A DNA stretch of 64,000 nucleotides. It comes from Diadema setosum. Taxonomy: Eukaryota; Echinodermata; Echinoidea; Diadematoida; Diadematidae. Positions 1 through 11,153 of the stretch are shown one piece after another. Numbering within the stretch: position 1 is the first letter of the stretch; each line of letters opens with the position of its first letter. The notes under the pieces were generated by a model, which had not been told where the DNA came from, did no database searches, and saw nothing but the letters and a program-made list of their open reading frames with translations. The position numbers and the translations under genes were made by a program. The stretch is taken from assembly GCF_964275005.1 (NCBI RefSeq), contig NC_092694.1:34732967-34796966 (forward strand), written 5' to 3'.

Positions 1-396
1 CATCTGTTTCATTTTCTCGGTTGCTGTCACATCCTCCAGTAGAAGAGTTCTTGTTGCTTCTTCGCTGAGTTGATCATCTGACCTCCCACACTGCTTGCAA
101 GGTCGGCGAGACAACCCGTCAGCGTTTCCATGACTTCTCCCAGGACGATGCAAGATGCGGTAATCGTACTCTGATATGACTTCCAGCCATCTTGCCAACT
201 GTCCCCTTGGTTCCTTGAACGAAGTTAGCCAGCGCAGAGATCCATGGTCAGTCCTGACTGTGACAGGCCTTCCGTACAGGTACTGTCGAAAATGCCTCAG
301 GTATACCACTATTGCAAGAAGCTCTTTTCTCGTCACACAGTAGTTCTTCTCCGCCTTTCCCAAACTCTTGCTGGCATACGCAACAACTCTCTCCTG
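1..396 (-). pseudogene. Ty3/Gypsy pol, C-terminal half of RNase H (continues beyond window)
   Basis: Read on the minus strand from 394 down to 1, this stretch is open and encodes the second half of a Gypsy-type RNase H. Visible blocks are VVAYASKSL, the RKELLAIV helix, RTDHGSLRWL with the catalytic Asp, and the end motif HRPGRSHGNADGLSRRPC. RNase H degrades the RNA strand during reverse transcription. The first half of the same domain (LDTDAS block) lies at about 10458-10540, so the two halves are separated by the element at 397-10455. No stop codon is present here, so this end has decayed little. Integrase and the 3' LTR would lie to the left of the window. Confidence is high for family, from motif order and frame. 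Confidence 0.93.
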
Positions 397-2400
397 CCCT
401 TATAAAAAAAAACCATGGTTTTACAACCGTAACTATGGTATAACCATGGTTATGGACGGTTTTACAATGGATCGATGGTAGTCCATGATTTTTAATTCAT
501 ATCCACGGTAAATGTGTGGCGAAAGTGTGGTAATACCATTGTTAAAATACCATAGTTATGATAACATGATAAAACTTTCATTTTACGACGGTTTTAAAAC
601 CATGGTGAAAATATCATTGTTATACCACAGTTTTAAGAAATTAAAAAAACAATGGTGAGAAAACCACGACAAAACCATCGTTCTACTTTGGTAAAAATAA
701 CATAATAATATAACAATGGTTGTAACCATGGTTTCACAATAGTATAAAAACAATGGTTAGGAAACCATGGTGTAACTCTCGTTCTACCAAGGTTGAAAAC
801 CATCGTTATTAAACCATGAATTCATCATGGTTTTATGATAGTGTAAAAAAGATAGTAATAAAACCATGATTTTAACCATGGTATTATGATAGCACAAAAA
901 CACTAGTTATAATACCATGGTTAAACTTTCGTTTTACAAAGGTTAAAAATGATGGGTATTAACCATGATATTAACCATGGTTTTATCATAGTTAAAAAAT
1001 GATGGTTATATAACCATGGCTCTAACAGTGGTTTAATGAAAGTGTTTTAAAACCATGGTTAAAAAATCATCGTTATACCACAGTTTTAAGAAATTAAAAA
1101 AACAATGGCGAGAAAACCACAACAAGACTATCGTTCTACTTTGGTAAAAATAACATAATAATATAGCTATGGTTGTAACCATGGTTTCACAATAGTATAA
1201 AAACAATGGTTAGGAAACCATGGTGTAACTCTCGTTCTACTAAGGTTGAAAACCATCGTTATTAAACCATGATTTCATCATGGTTTTATGATAGTGTAAA
1301 AAAGATAGTAATAAAACCATGATTTTAACCATGGTATTATGATAGCACAAAAACACTAGTTATAATACCATGGTTAAACTTTCGTTTTACGAAGGTTAAA
1401 AATGATGGGTATTATAACCATGATATTAACCATGGTTTTATCATAGTTAAAAATGATGGTTATATAACCATGGCTCTAACAGTGGTTTAATGAAAGTGTT
1501 TTAAAACCATGGTTAAAAAATTATCGTTATACCACAGTTTTAAGAAATTAAAAAAAAAATGGTGAGAAAACCACAACAAGACTATCGTTCTACTTTGGTA
1601 AAAATAACATAATAATATAACAATGGTTGTAACCATGGTTTCACAATAGTATAAAAACAATGGTTAGGAAACCATGGTGTAACTCTCGTTCTACTAAGGT
1701 TGAAAACCATCGTTATAAAACCATGATTTCATTATGGTTTTATGATAGTGTAAAAACAATAGTTATAAAACCATGATTTTAACCGTGGTTTTATGATAGC
1801 ACAAAAACACTACTTGTTAGTTATAATACCATGGTTAAACTTCGTTTTACAAAGGTTGAAAACGATGGCTATTAACCATGATTATATTAACCATGGTTTT
1901 ATCATAGTTAAAAAATGATGGTTAGGCTATATAACCATGACTTTAACAGTGGTTTAACAAAAGTGTGAAAACAACGGTTTTAAACAATCGTTCAAATTCC
2001 ATTTTAGCAAGGAAAACGATGGTCATAGCTACACCAGGATTTGAACCATGGTTTTATCATAGTGTGATGATGTGCAAAGGATGGTTATGAAACATTGATT
2101 GGTTCTACGAACCGTGGTTTCATGATAGTGAAGAGGCGGTTAAAAAGCCATGATTTTCACCATGGTTGTATGATAGCTCATAAGAACAGTGGTTATAAAA
2201 CCGTGGTTTAACTTTTGTTTACCCACGGTTGAAAAAGTGGTTATTTTTTAACAATGGTTTCAACCGTGGTTTCATGCTGATCAGATATAGAGTGCGGAAA
2301 ACCATATTCTAGAATTTCTAACCATGGAACCTTGTATGATAGCATAAGAACAGTGGTTATTAAACCATGGTTAACTTTTTGTTTTACCAAAGTTTAAACC
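397..2400. repeat. Left array of AACCATGGTT palindromes with 454-bp higher-order repeat
   Basis: Dozens of exact and one-off copies of the palindrome AACCATGGTT, spaced roughly 20-60 bp apart, are separated by AT-rich linkers. From about 620 to 1985 the array is itself a tandem repeat: the marker TTTTAAGAAATTAAAAAA recurs at 631, 1084 and 1538, a period of 453-454 bp. The copies are very similar, so the higher-order amplification looks recent. After about 2000 the motif becomes degenerate. No coding potential. Confidence 0.9.
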
Positions 2401-4200
2401 ACGTGCACTATGATTATTGAATGATGTCGATCACAAAAATCAATATGAAAACTCATAATTTGATGGCCGCAATGCCAATGCAAGTCATGACGGACATTCA
2501 TCTAACGCAACCACCCGCACCCGTTTGGCTTCAACAGGATTATGTAAACAAACAGTAGTCTTACCATTGCAAACAAAAAGCTGCTTCACTTGCTTGATTT
2601 ACAGCATTCCTAAAATGCAACATCTATTCACTACGGAATAAAGCACGTAAAAAATCTTAAATGAGATTACATACTCGTGAAAAAATAAAAAAGGTAGTAA
2701 CCCATTGCCGCCCGTTCGTTCCCCGTAGCTTTGACATGTACACACAACAATAGAAAACTATGAATGGGAGATCCGGGTTGTTGATATGAGGCTCGTTCGT
2801 ACCAAAGATCACAACAAAAATATATTTCAAAATATATATGGAGCAAAAAAAAATATTGACACATTAAAAAAAATTAATTTGCAATAAAAAAAATTTTAAA
2901 CATATGTTTTTATTCAAAACCAAAAAAATAATGATTACAAGTTTTCTTGATAATAATGTAACGTAAGAGGTCATGTGCGTGTTGTTGTTGTCGCTGATTG
3001 AACCTTACGTGTATGTACTGCTGAATTGAACCGTTAGTCCGCGACCGCGCTCAAAAACCACACAGTGTATACACACGGCTACTAGCTGTTCATCATTTCA
3101 AACGCTCTTTCGTGATGATCTCTGACCGGAGTCAAACATCTCGACGTACGAACCATCTGATATTTTCAGAAATGGCGAGCAAACGGCCCCTAAGAAAAAG
3201 AGGAACTGCTCCTTTGGGATTCTTCGAGGAAGGTTGGTCAACGTAGCTTTTAATACATTATTAGTAGACCTAATCTTAGCTAAAATAATTACCACTGATA
3301 CCAGCGAGATTTGCATTGAATTGTCCCGACCGACCCGGCGCCGGCAGCGGCCCTGCCCCTGCTGTGCAAATTTCGCATGATCGTATCAAGTGGGGATAAC
3401 CAGTCCAGTAGACTGTTCTGTATCTGAGAGTGTGACTGAGTCAGTGAGTGTGAGAGTATGACATGAGAGCTCAAGAGTTTGGAATGAGTTGTTCCAACTC
3501 AGCTACTGTACTGAACTGTTGTTAGTGTTACTGTTACTGTGTCACGTAAATTCTACAAGTTATCTACGGTAACTAGATTCTATACACAACTCAGTCGCTG
3601 TAGACAGTGTAGATCTAGTATGGTTGGGGCACCACCTATCTGCAGGGCACCTTCCCATCGGCACCCTGCGTATCATGGCTGTTTGCGTATAGAACGAAAA
3701 GGTACGTGCGGGATTTAGTGTCATGAGCTATAAAAACAATAAAAACGAAGAAACGAAAATCAAACCTAAACAAACCAAGCTAAAAATTACACATCCGCTC
3801 AGTAACGACGCATGGCTGTGAAATTCACGTGTATGACCTATGGCCTGTGAAATGCACGTGTATTACCTATGCTGTGAAATTCACGTGTATACCTATGGAG
3901 GTTAGGGGGTGCCGATCGCAAGGTTCCCTTTTTAGCTGCGCGAAGAAAACGAAACGCACGCGCTAAAATTGCGCTATTTTAAAACGGAGATTCATAATCA
4001 ACGAGACGGTCACGACATTCAAAACTGCAGTATTTATGGCATATTTGAGGTAAGAATTAGGCGTATTTGTGTTATATTTTTAGAATAAACAAGCTACAGA
4101 TCCTTAGGGTGACGATACGTGGTACCCCCAACCCTACTAGTAGCGACAGGCTATAATTTATTCGCACAGCATACTCTAACAGCGTCTGGTCGGGCTAACA
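2401..4200. other. AT-rich interior of the 10-kb element, no clear gene
   Basis: No ORF here looks like protein. A three-copy tandem repeat of about 29 bp (core GTGAAATTCACGTGTAT...CCTATG) lies at about 3814-3897. Several small open frames on the minus strand at 3098-3316 could hide an exon, but splice sites are not convincing. Confidence 0.5.
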
Positions 4201-4266
4201 AGACTGTAGTCAGTAGTTCTAACAGTTAGGCGTAATCCCTAACAATGTTAGTAGGCATAGGCCTAC

Positions 4267-4431
4267 CTCATATTGGGTGGTGATATCAGGTTCGGTGCAA
4301 GCTACATCAACAACACTATTTTCTGCTAACTCTGTTAGGACTTCTAGTGGTAACTGCTCCAGTGAATCAAGAGTATCAGTAGAAGCTACGCTAAGACACA
4401 AGGGCTTACTCCTGCGAACTAGTACGCTCAT
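4267..4431 (-). CDS. Possible first coding exon inside the 10-kb element
   Basis: On the minus strand an ATG at 4431 opens 55 codons with a protein-like, acidic composition (LEQLPLEVLTELAENSVVD, DITTQYE). It ends at a good splice donor, GAG|GTAGGC, at 4267/4266. I do not recognise the domain. An overlapping ATG slightly upstream, in another frame, gives only a short peptide. The continuing exons would lie at lower coordinates; I could not define them. It could be the N-terminus of an element-encoded protein or chance. Basis is composition plus donor site only. Confidence 0.3.
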
Positions 4432-4499
4432 GGGCGAAATACGGACGCCATTCCGCCATTGAAAGCAACAGACCGATAGATTGATTAGAGGGCGTACTG

Positions 4500-5820
4500 T
4501 GTATTACGCTATCATGATATCAGTGCCGTATCACTGGGTCCTCGTATTTCTGTCTCCCTTTCATTTTTCCCCTTTTTAGGGGGCATACAGGGGAAGATAT
4601 GTACCGATGTATGTACTTCGAATCTTGTTTTGTCGTAAAGAAATATCGTTCCTGTCTAACAGTGAAATGTATTTGAAAAAAATGTCATTTACTTTCCAAT
4701 CGCAATCTGCAGGCCCACAAAGTTTGAGCTGAAGTAGGTAGACCAAACTATGTTTCGGGAGGGAGAGAGAAATGAGATAGGTGGCGTTTGTCAGCTCAAA
4801 CACAAACTTGCTGAGGGACTACTGATAAAAAAGTAATTACATTACTTCAATTTTTTTTTTTTACATATCGACAGAAAATATACTTTTTGTGATATTTTGA
4901 GGTCTGAAATGCAATTCTACCGCTGTGTGCTTCCTTTTAAAATGAAGAAAATGAAAGGAAGGTAGGGTTTGCTCCATAGGCTCACATGTTTAAGAAGCTT
5001 GCGGTATTATTACTAAATTGGCTGCCATTGGGCTCCCGCTCCATGCCGTACTACACCCGTTTGCGTGCGAAGTCGCGAGAGTACGCCCTCTTAGCTTCTA
5101 TACTCTTTGATTGTGTCTCAGCACTAACTTAAGCACTGGCAGCCACTGGCACTGGCGATAAAACTGAAGTGAACTTGAAGTCCGTAGGTGCTGGTAGGAT
5201 GACCTCAAAAATATGTCATAAATTTCTGGTTACTGGTGCTGGGCAAACTTGTGAAAGATTCGTCTGTCCGAAGGAGGAGTCTTTTATTTATTTATTTTTT
5301 TTTTTTGACGTTACTTATGGCTCTCTACCTCCGGACTATGTCTATAGGAGGGGATTCCCCGTCGACGAGATACAGTCCAATCTTTCGGTCAAGTGCTGGG
5401 CTTGGTGTTGAAATCAAAGAATGTTGTCTGCTGAACCTAGCTCCGCCATTTCGTAGTGTAAGAGTTAGGCCTGTAGCATGTACATTTTATGCTAATGCAA
5501 TGGTCACCCACGCCACGAAATGTAGGCCCTACACGAGCATGTGGCTTCATAAATCTGAGCCTTGAAGCATAAAATTAAATATTAAGTTGTGTTTTGAAGA
5601 ATGGTTGAAATTTGGGGCATTTTAGTCTGTCTTCCTCACTTTGTGTCTAAAAACTAAGCAGTCCTGCATCTTTTAATATTCGAGTGTAATCATGCGCCAT
5701 CACTTTTCGTCGTGTGATTCTCACGGACCTTGCGATGCTGTGATTCCAACACCTATTGCTGGGGATCAATAACTTTGATAAGTATCGCTTAGTTAATCCG
5801 ACCGTCAGTGTTGGAGCTCA
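4500..5820. other. Interior of the 10-kb element, nothing assignable
   Basis: Two overlapping plus-strand frames of 80 and 109 codons lie at 5169-5565. They are interrupted by a T-run and have no recognisable motif. No repeat structure stands out. Confidence 0.4.
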
Positions 5821-5825
5821 GTTTA

Positions 5826-7000
5826 AGTCAGTCATTTGGGAGCTAGCACTAGCACTGATCTTGAAATCCCCCAATGGCAAAGGATGCTGTATTTTGTAAT
5901 TTGTATGTTATACCAGTATATCATTCACCTAACGGATTGTTGTGTGATTTTTCTGGCAAACCTTATTTTTCTTCTCTCAATCATTAATAGGTGTATTATT
6001 GTTATGTCGTGTGTTTTTTTTTTCCTCATCAGAATCAAAGATTGACTGTGCAAGTGGCTGATGTGAGAAGGTGTTTCCATAGAAGACTTGCAGTCCATAG
6101 AAGACTTGAGGTCCATCCATGACCATTGATCGTGCTGTCCACTAGCTTGCTCCTTTCATGGGTACAAGTACATGATACACATGCAGCGCTGATTTACATC
6201 AATATGTGTACATGGCATCCTCCTGGCTGAATTCTGGTGCAAAGAAGTGGATCATCTGATGTCATGTTTTTTCCCGTTTGACCATGTCATCAAGGAGAAG
6301 GTATTCCTTTTTCTTTGTTTCTTTATTTCAACCCAGTATGGTTCATTAGGAATTTGAGCATATCGCTGTAACATACCCAAATTCTTGTGCAACATCCTCA
6401 AAAACCAGCAGCATGCTATGCGCATTGTAGAATATTTGGGAGTCTTTTATTCCAGCAGTCATTTGGGAGCTAGCACAAGCACCAAACTTTAAATCATCCA
6501 ATGCTGTATTTTGTATGTTACATCATTTTCCTGTGTGATTTTTCTGCCTAACCTTATTTCACTTCTCTCAATCATCACTATTATCGTTATGTTGTGTTAT
6601 CTTTTTTTTTCCTCATCAGAATCAATGATTGATTGTGCCAGTGGCTGACACGAGAAGGTTTCTCCATAGAAGACTCAAAGTCCACCCATGACCATCGATC
6701 AGGCTGTCCCCTAGCTAGCTCCTTTCATGGGTACAAGTACATGCAGTGCTGATACGTGTATGGCATCCTCCTGGCTGAATTCTGGTGCAGAGAAGTCCAT
6801 CTACTGATGTCATACTTTCTCCCGCTTTTCCATATCATCAAGGGTAAGATACTCCTCTTTCTTTCTTTCTTTCTTTCTTTCTTTTTTCAACCCATTAGTA
6901 GTGTAGTTCATGAGGAATTTGAGCATTACACTGCAGCATACCCAAATTCTTGTGCAACATCCTCAAATACCAGCAGCATGCTATGCAGCATCCTAAAATA
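5826..7000 (+). repeat. Diverged tandem duplication with exon-like blocks
   Basis: The segment at about 5826-6430 is repeated at about 6452-6990, clearly related but with indels. Shared blocks are CAGTCATTTGGGAGCTAGCAC, a polypyrimidine tract ending TTCCTCATCAG followed by AATCAA, the block CATCCTCCTGGCTGAATTC, and AATTTGAGCAT...CCCAAATTCTTG. In one frame the middle block reads GILLAEFWC(K/R)EV in both copies, which hints at coding origin. Both copies contain stops in the flanking blocks. This may be an exon duplicated within the 10-kb element. Confidence 0.55.
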
Positions 7001-7371
7001 TTGGCAACCTGCTTAAAATAGAATGTGATCAATTTTTGAAAAACATCAAATTACTCTAGGTAATTTGTGCACAATACATGATATGGAATGTTGAACGTAA
7101 TGGCTTCACCTGTATGTGGCACTTAGGGGTTAAAATGATTGTAAAAGTACACTGTATTTTAAACAGTATCTCTCCAGCACATTAGAGTGATGAAATCATG
7201 GCTAGGTGTACCACATCAATCTAATCCCATTCTTATGTTTTTTTGCAAGGTAACTATTCTGTGCAAGAATTTTGTGTGTTGAGTATTTGAAGTAGAGTTT
7301 AACACGTACTACATGTTATTATTATTTAAAAAAAATAATAGCGTAATGAATAAATTCTCAGTTCGTTGCAG

Positions 7372-7529
7372 GAATGATCTTCCCCAAGAAAATTCTCACG
7401 GCTCACGGTTGCAAAAGAAGGACATCTCAAGGCTCCACAACGACAAAGGGCACACTAACCAAGCTATATCAAGACCTAGTTCCTGCGAAGCCTCATCCAG
7501 AAGTTGCACCAAAGCTTACTGCTGGATAG
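7372..7529 (+). CDS. Possible terminal exon inside the 10-kb element
   Basis: A splice-acceptor-like sequence (TTCTCAGTTCGTTGCAG) ends at 7371. It is followed by an open frame of about 52 codons ending in TAG at 7527-7529. The peptide contains IFPKKILTAHGCKRRT, then GTLTKLYQDLVPAKPHPEVA, basic first and proline-containing later. It looks like a real C-terminus rather than random sequence, but I do not recognise it. An AATAAA at about 7860 could serve as its poly(A) signal. Together with the blocks at 5.8-7.0 kb it may belong to a plus-strand gene carried by the element. Start exons were not found. Confidence 0.3.
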
Positions 7530-8109
7530 TTTTGGACAGTAGAAGTACAAGGACAGTTTTCAAAGCATGTGAAGTGTGCATGTATGCTCTCATGTCAGGA
7601 CTGTTGGTTGCTAGATAATTTTTTTTTTTTTTTTGATGCTGTTTTGTTCTGTTGTCCAGTGCTCCTGGTGTCACTTAAGTCCAAATTTGCATTATCTATA
7701 CAAAGCTACTAATGATCATGTACATCAAACATGCACTAATATATGTACACTGTATTTAATTATCCAACTAATTCTTTGCAGGTGATATTCTTATAGTTTT
7801 AAATCATGTGACTGGCAATAAGCCATACCTATGTACAGTCAAGATGCTGCTCATGAAGCAATAAAAAGCTACTTTTCAATCGTAACAGCAAAGTGAGCAA
7901 ATGTGCATTCTTATGTCTTATTTGTTGACTGAGGTTCAGTAAGAGTACATTTTCTTCATTGATTTGTTTACATAAACCTACAGTTTTGCAACTGGAAATA
8001 ATGTGATATTTGTATGATACTTTGACTTCTCACACCCAGCTGCTGAAAAATAACTTTTGAATGTATAATCATAATTGACTGTTTCTACCCTTGTGTACTT
8101 TCTTATTCT

Positions 8110-8560
8110 AAAGGTGCCTAGACCCGGTAGTTGCTGCAGCGCTTTTGGATGAGAGTGCCGATCACCATTAGCATTGATACAAAGACTGCCGAAATTGAGC
8201 TGTCGTCAACGGTAAAGCGCGTAGGTGTTGCTAGGTAATGTTGCCTTCATTGTCTTCTCTGCGTGTCAGACAGTCCGTAGAATTTGAATGCCAGGGTGCA
8301 TGCTTCTTTGTTTGACTTCAGAGAAAAAAATATTAAAGCTGTCATCATCAGCAGTGGATTGGACTTCTTCGGACTCGTGGAAATGGGTCAAAGCGTAAGC
8401 GCTAACGATAAAGAGGAGTCGATAGCATAGGTCTCTCAAGGAAGCTTGTGCCGTGCGCCGTGTACGCTAACGATAAAGAGGAGTCGATAGCATAGGTCTC
8501 TCAAGGAAGCTTGTGCCGTGCGCCGTGTACGCAAGCAAACCACCGGGTCTATGTGCCTTT
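8110..8560. mobile_element. Foldback/MITE family 'AAAGGTGC...CCCGGT', copy A
   Basis: The ends are AAAGGTGCCTAGACCCGGT and, reverse complemented, AAAGGCACATAGACCCGGT. A second copy lies at 52584-53039 with the same ends and the same internal blocks (GAGCTGTC, GCGCGTAGGT, GGACTTCTTCGGACTCG, AAAGCGTAAGCGCT). This copy has an internal exact duplication of about 65 bp starting near 8400 and 8465. It is nested inside the 10-kb element. Confidence 0.8.
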
Positions 8561-9170
8561 AAATGCTAATGACAGTACAGTCAACTCCAGTCAGTCAGTT
8601 TTGACTGAAAAAGCGCATCAAATTGGGCAATGTTTGACTTCTGCATGTTCAGAGGAATACACATGACTAGGCCATAAAAATTGGGACTTATTGGTTTCCT
8701 CAATTTGGCCATAGTGTATTCGATATACATGTATGTTTTGGGGAGAGCTTTGGCTGTGTGAAAGTCAATGCTGGTAAGAGCATCGACCTACATGTACTCG
8801 TTGCTACATATAGCTTCTATTATTAAACAGTGAATCAATTAACACTTACAATCTGCACCCATCCATCAACACACACATGGAAGTCAGTTTTTAAATACAG
8901 CTGTACATATTTTTTAGACTATAGCTAGAAGGAAAATACATGTAATAGAGAATTGGTTTTCTCCTGTTTCAGAGTCCAGGTTCATATACATGTTTACAAA
9001 TGTACTGTATCACAATACATATGTATAGGAATTGTAAGAATTATTTTTCTGCTCCAGGTAATTTACTGAAAATATTTTTATTTCATCACTTTATGTGAAG
9101 ACTCTACTGTGCTATTTATTGATCAATATTCATCAAATAGCAAAGCAATTGTGGAAAAATATATTTCTCC
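8561..9170. other. Interior of the 10-kb element, no gene seen
   Basis: AT-rich sequence with no convincing ORF, splice sites or repeat. The CCATGG array gradually begins after about 9170. Confidence 0.5.
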
Positions 9171-10455
9171 AACCAATTTTCCCCATGGTTTCTCAAAGTA
9201 CTTGTGAAATACAACTGTAGTTAAAAATACATTTTTCTACGATATTGCACTGTGGTTAAATAGTGGGTTTACTACATGTACAATGGATCACGGTTGTATC
9301 GTGATTTGGGTTGTAATTCTGTGGTTTGGCAGCTGTAAAACCATGTTTTCATCTTTTCCTAACCAAACTTTCACCTTTACCTAACCATGCTTTTACACTT
9401 CCTTAACCATGGTTTCACTTCTTCGTAACCATGGTTTGGGCACGGTAGAAACACAAGTTAGTGACCATGGTAAAACCACAGTAATGTCATGGTAAGTGCG
9501 TTCCAATTTACCACCTTTAAACCATGGTTACCATGGTTAACCCATGCTAAACCTATGGTTTAACCGTGGTTACCATGGTTTGACAATAGTGCACCATTGT
9601 TTAACTATGGTTTAACACTAGTGCACCATGGTTTGACCATAATTAAACCATATTGCCCTATGGTTAAACCATGAGTTTATCATGGTTTCATCTTTTCCTA
9701 ACCGTAGTTTCACCATTTCCTAACCGTGGTTTCACCGTTTCCTAACCATGGTTTAACACTTCCTTTACCATGGTTTCACTTTTTCTTAACCATGGTTTTG
9801 GCTTGGTAGAAACACAGTAGTGACCATGGTAATACCACAGTAATGTCATGGTAAGTGCGTTCCAATTTACCACCTTTAAACCATGGTTACCATGGTTAAC
9901 TTATGCTAAACCTATGGTTTAACCATGGCTACCATGGTTTAACCATAGTGCACCATTGTTTAACTATGGTTAAACTATGTTTAAACACTAGTGCACCATG
10001 GTTTGACCATAATTAAACCATATTGCACTATGGTTAAACCATAAGTTTGCCATGGTTTCATCTTTTCCTAACCATAGTTTCACCATTTCCTAACCATGGT
10101 TTCACACTTCCTTAACCATGGTTTTACTTTTTCTTAACCATGGTTTTGGTACTGTAGAACCACAGTAGTGACCATGGTAATACCACAGTAATGTCATGGT
10201 AAGTGCGTTCCAATTTACCACCTTTAAACCATGGTTACCATGGTTAACCCATGCTAAACCTATGGTTTAACCGTAGATACCATGGTTTAACCATAGTGCA
10301 CTATTGTTTAACCATTGTTAAACTACGGTTAAACATTAGTGCACCATGGTTTGACCATAATCAAACCATATTGCACTATGGTTAAACCATGGATGGATCC
10401 AATGTAAAACCATGGTTATGCCTCATAGTCAAACCATGGTATTTTTTTACAAGGG
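9170..10455. repeat. Right array of AACCATGGTT palindromes with ~355-bp higher-order repeat
   Basis: This array uses the same palindromic motif as the left array, with different linkers (CACTTCCTTAACCATGG, GTGCACCATGG). The marker GTAATGTCATGGTAAGTGCG recurs at about 9480, 9839 and 10188, giving a higher-order unit of about 350-360 bp in three copies. The array ends at the TIR at 10455. Confidence 0.9.
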
Positions 10456-10457
10456 TG

Positions 10458-11153
10458 CCCATCTTGGACCTGCGACAGCACGGCTCCAATCGCATTGTTA
10501 CTGGCATCGGTGTCCAGAATGAAGTCTCCTTCCGGTTGTGGATAGGCTAGGATCGGTGGGCTTGTGAGGTGATATTTCAATTCTTGAAATGCGATTTTGC
10601 ATTCCTCAGTCCAGACAAATGGTCTGTTCTTCTCTGTTAATTGGTGTAGCGGTTTCGCTATTTCTGCGAAACCCTTCACAAAGCGCCTGTAGTATGATGC
10701 CAGGCCCAAGAAGCTGCGAACATCGGACACGCTGGTAGGTGTTGGCCAACTTCTGACAGCATCAATTTTCTCCGGGTCAGTGCTGACCCCTTTGTCCGAC
10801 ACGATGTGGCCCAAGAAGTTGACGCTTGTCTTGAACAGGTGACACTTGGAGGGTTTAAGCTTTAAGCTGGCTTCCCTCAGTCTTTGGAACACCAACCGAA
10901 GTCTCTCCACTTCTTCCTCCACTGTCCTGCCATACACTATGACGTCGTCAAGGTAGATAAGCAGCACTTCCCACTTCAATCCTGCTACCACTCTGTCCAT
11001 CAACCTCTCAAACGTGGCAGGCGCATTGGTCAGCCCAAAGGGCATGACGTTCCAGGTGTACAGACCGCCATTCGCATAAAACGCCGTCTTCTGCTTTGCT
11101 TCATCATCGAGCTGAACTTGCCAGTATCCGCTGGCTAGGTCGAGGGTCGAGAA
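10458..11153 (-). pseudogene. Ty3/Gypsy pol: RT C-terminal part and start of RNase H
   Basis: This is in the same frame as the upstream gag-pol ORF, after an in-frame TAG at 11154-11156. It holds the RT block with MPFGLTNAPATF, the catalytic YLDD (near 10950), the LGH/ST.PEK connection region with RSFLGLASYYRRF, and the first RNase H block FILDTDASNNAIG. After 10458 the frame runs into the 10-kb element and stops by chance. Apart from the nonsense codon and the insertion I see no frameshift, so the copy is young. Confidence 0.95.

Larger units (their letters stand above)
397..10455. mobile_element. 10-kb TIR element inserted in Gypsy RNase H
   Basis: The left end reads CCCTTATAAAAAAAAACC and the right end, reverse complemented, CCCTTGTAAAAAAATACC. 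The similarity continues through CCATGGTTTTAC / CCATGGTTTGAC. The dinucleotide TG lies directly outside both ends (395-396 and 10456-10457) and would be a 2-bp target duplication. Gypsy RNase H is interrupted exactly between these points, which fixes the borders independently. Length is 10,059 bp. The outer 2.0 kb (left) and 1.3 kb (right) are arrays built on AACCATGGTT; the middle 6.8 kb is AT-rich with a few exon-like pieces. I do not recognise the superfamily. A 2-bp duplication other than TA is unusual for Tc1/mariner. CACTA or ISL2EU types are alternatives, but neither is supported by a transposase that I can see. Confidence 0.85.
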
